The notes beneath the pieces were generated by a model, which was not told the origin of the DNA, made no database searches, and was given only the letters and a program-made list of their open reading frames with translations. A program made the position numbers and the translations under genes. Shown piece by piece: positions 62,423 through 64,000 of a stretch of DNA of 64,000 bases; position 1 is the stretch's first letter, and each line of letters begins with the position of its first letter. This DNA comes from Lachnospiraceae bacterium (GTDB lineage: Bacteria > Bacillota > Clostridia > Lachnospirales > Lachnospiraceae). The DNA lies in the NCBI GenBank assembly GCA_015057455.1, contig SVEH01000009.1:1-64000 (forward strand), read 5' to 3'.

Positions 62423-63919
62423 TTATGATTTCTTTCTTATATTATTTTTATTTGTAACAACCCTACTTCCTCCAGCGCCTCTCTTTTCTACATTCATTCT
62501 ATTACTTGTGACAACTCTATTAGACAAATCATCTCCAGTTCTACTATTATGTATTTTCTGAATTTCACTATATGGCATCTTTATTGGTTCTTCTACTGGA
62601 GGCATTCTATGCATTGTATGATTTAAGTCTGGCATTCTATGCATCGTTTGATTCAAATCTGGCATTTCGTGCATTGTGTGACTTAGGTCTGGTATCCTAT
62701 GCATCGTTTGATTCAAATCTGGCATTTCGTGCATTGTGTGACTTAGGTCTGGCATCCTATGCATCGTTTGATTTAAATCTGGCATTTCGTGCATTGTGTG
62801 ACTTAAGTCTGGCATCCTATGCATCGTTTGATTTAAATCTGGCATTTCGTGCATTGTGTGACTTAGGTCTGGCATCTTATGCATCGTTTGATTTAAATCT
62901 GGCATCCTATGCATTGTATGACTTAAATCTGGCATTTCATGCATCGTATTACTTAAGTCTGGCATCCTGTGCATTGTATGATTTAATTCCTGCATTTTAT
63001 GTCTTGATTGATTTATATTTGGCATTTTATGCATAGTTTGACTTAAATCCGGCATCCTATGCATTGTATGATTTAAATCTCCTTGACCATCTGGATTCTT
63101 AGTTATTTCTTTATTAATCTTATATTCTGATGATGTATCTTCAAAATCAAATTCATCATTTTCTTTATGGTCATTACCAATATAAATCGTTCTTTCTTTT
63201 AACATATCTTTTCTTACAGTCATATTATTCATACTTGTTTTTGACAATAAGGTTTCATATGCTTTTTGTACCTGTTCTCCATAAAGCATAGTTCCATTTT
63301 CCATAATTCCTATAGCAGTACTAACACTGGCTGATAAATTAAGATTATCAGATGTCATAAATATAGTTCTACCTTGCTTATGCAAGAAATCTATTATTTC
63401 TTTTATTTCCTTTACATGTTTTACATCTAAGCCATAAAAAGGCTCATCTAAAATTATAAACTTCGGATTATGTAATAATGCCCTAGCAATTGATAGTTTT
63501 TGTCTCATATGATAATTATATCTCTTTATTCTTACATCTATAGCTTTATCTAATCCTACAAAACCTAGCAAGTTTACTGCTAAATGCTTTATCTGTTCAT
63601 CATCTTTATCTGACATTATACGCCCAAAGAATTCTAAATACTCTTTGCCACTAAGTTGATCATACATAGGAAAATCATCTGGAACAAATCCAAATAATTT
63701 TCTTGCTTTAGATGGTTCTTTTTGACATTCAACTTCTTTTATATATATATTTCCCTTATCTGCTTTCTCAAATCCTGCAATTATATTAAGTAATGTCGTT
63801 TTTCCATCACCATAAGCACCAACAAGTGTATATATTGAATTTTCAGGCACCTCAAAAGACAGGTTATTTAAGACCTGTTTTTTTCCGTATTTTTTGTAAA
63901 TGCCATCTACTTTCAACAT
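62423..63919 (-). CDS. ABC ATPase with 16 tandem His/Met decapeptide repeats
   Basis: 498 aa. Residues 1-230 form a normal ATPase: Walker A GAYGDGKTT (34-42), a divergent signature region 'YNYHMRQKLSIARAL' instead of LSGGQ, Walker B 'KFIILDEPFYGLD', and 'MTSDN' where the switch His usually stands (His is replaced by Asp). After an acidic linker (about 245-270), residues 281-440 are sixteen 10-residue units of consensus DL(S/N)(H/Q)TMH(R/E/K)MP. A basic tail ends the protein. The repeats would give 16 His and about 31 Met, suggesting metal binding or a scaffold; this is an inference. The permease follows. Confidence 0.88.
   Translation of the reverse strand: MLKVDGIYKKYGKKQVLNNLSFEVPENSIYTLVGAYGDGKTTLLNIIAGFEKADKGNIYIKEVECQKEPSKARKLFGFVPDDFPMYDQLSGKEYLEFFGRIMSDKDDEQIKHLAVNLLGFVGLDKAIDVRIKRYNYHMRQKLSIARALLHNPKFIILDEPFYGLDVKHVKEIKEIIDFLHKQGRTIFMTSDNLNLSASVSTAIGIMENGTMLYGEQVQKAYETLLSKTSMNNMTVRKDMLKERTIYIGNDHKENDEFDFEDTSSEYKINKEITKNPDGQGDLNHTMHRMPDLSQTMHKMPNINQSRHKMQELNHTMHRMPDLSNTMHEMPDLSHTMHRMPDLNQTMHKMPDLSHTMHEMPDLNQTMHRMPDLSHTMHEMPDLNQTMHRMPDLSHTMHEMPDLNQTMHRIPDLSHTMHEMPDLNQTMHRMPDLNHTMHRMPPVEEPIKMPYSEIQKIHNSRTGDDLSNRVVTSNRMNVEKRGAGGSRVVTNKNNIRKKS
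62600..63079 (-). repeat. Sixteen 30-bp tandem repeats inside the ABC ATPase gene
   Basis: 480 bases made of 30-bp units encoding DLxxTMHxMP. Units alternate in two forms (DLSHTMHEMP and DLNQTMHRMP) in the middle, giving a 60-bp higher-order period, with more diverged units at the 5' end of the gene (NINQSRHKMQ). This points to recent expansion of the central units by unequal exchange. Confidence 0.93.
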
Positions 63920-64000
63920 ATAACCACTCGTTTCTTTACTTAATGTTTAATTACTTTCTAATTAGTAACAATAGCTGAAATTATAGGAAGCGTACATCCA
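63920..64000. other. Right edge of the window
   Basis: Short AT-rich leader of the ABC ATPase gene. No further gene start is visible. Confidence 0.5.

Noticed and set aside
62572..63036. Long plus-strand ORF of 154 codons with LASYASFDLNLAFRALCDL-type repeats
   Set aside because: It is the complementary reading of the 30-bp tandem repeats in the ABC ATPase gene. A stop-free antisense frame is an automatic result of the repeat, and it has no ribosome site.
62600..63079. Regular 30-bp periodicity resembling a CRISPR array
   Set aside because: The units are contiguous without spacers and are in frame with a coding gene.

Overview
The window is AT-rich DNA (about 30% G+C by eye) from a low-GC Gram-positive anaerobe, most likely a spore-forming Clostridia and probably Lachnospiraceae-like. 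The pointers are a T-box in front of pheST, strong AGGAGG ribosome sites, SpoIID-, SleB- and YtvI-type sporulation families, ChW repeats on secreted cell-wall hydrolases, a HemZ-type enzyme, and an FHA protein beside a relative of a conjugation coupling protein. Species cannot be named from sequence alone. Most genes lie on the minus strand. No rRNA, tRNA or CRISPR array was recognised.

Layout. 1-370: the first codons of an IS110-type transposase run off the left edge, and behind it lies a truncated copy of a dispersed palindromic repeat. 370-4295: pheT and pheS under a Phe-type T-box. 4300-4800: a tiny transcription unit with a consensus promoter, a 27-aa leader-like peptide and a 52-aa membrane protein. 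5060-7570: a Fic protein between two matching terminators, then an EF-hand-like protein. 7840-11290: YihY-type membrane protein, a composite repeat, and a SpoIID-domain protein. 11420-16590: a Gld-type ABC transporter operon. 16700-18560: dapA-dapB. 18650-22500: tandem OB-fold protein, typA, lipoprotein. 22490-24950: AI-2E/YtvI permease and a ZnuA-like protein. 25013-29470: a three-gene operon (FHA protein, DUF3801/PcfB-like protein, VirD4/TraG-like protein lacking both Walker motifs). 29570-32530: metal ABC permease and ATPase, and an aminotransferase. 32700-40360: an acidic membrane protein and three secreted CHAP/GH25 hydrolases. 40660-43290: small membrane and motility-type proteins, an iron-dependent alcohol dehydrogenase, and a DUF2809 protein. 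43450-57850: one long minus-strand run of aspS (archaeal type), a repeat, hisS, HD-GYP, hemZ, a metallo-beta-lactamase-fold gene, relA, apt, recJ, an M50 protease with an Asn/Tyr-rich prion-like N-terminus, a BY-kinase-like ATPase and a Wzz-like protein. 57900-60440: thrC and a SleB-type hydrolase. 60690-61500: an AP2 protein with a decayed HNH core. 61490-63920: an ABC permease and an ABC ATPase with 16 tandem His/Met decapeptides.

The best candidates for something undescribed are: (1) the FHA/DUF3801/pseudo-VirD4 operon, which keeps the pcfB-pcfC gene order of conjugative elements but has lost the ATPase residues; (2) the Wzz-like, BY-kinase-like and prion-like-M50 gene set; (3) a dispersed 240-260 bp repeat with 12-bp terminal inverted repeats, one copy cut by an IS110 end and one carrying a nested element with a perfect 27-bp inverted repeat; (4) the minimal peptide/membrane-protein unit at 4.4-4.8 kb. 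All functional statements are read from sequence motifs without database searches.
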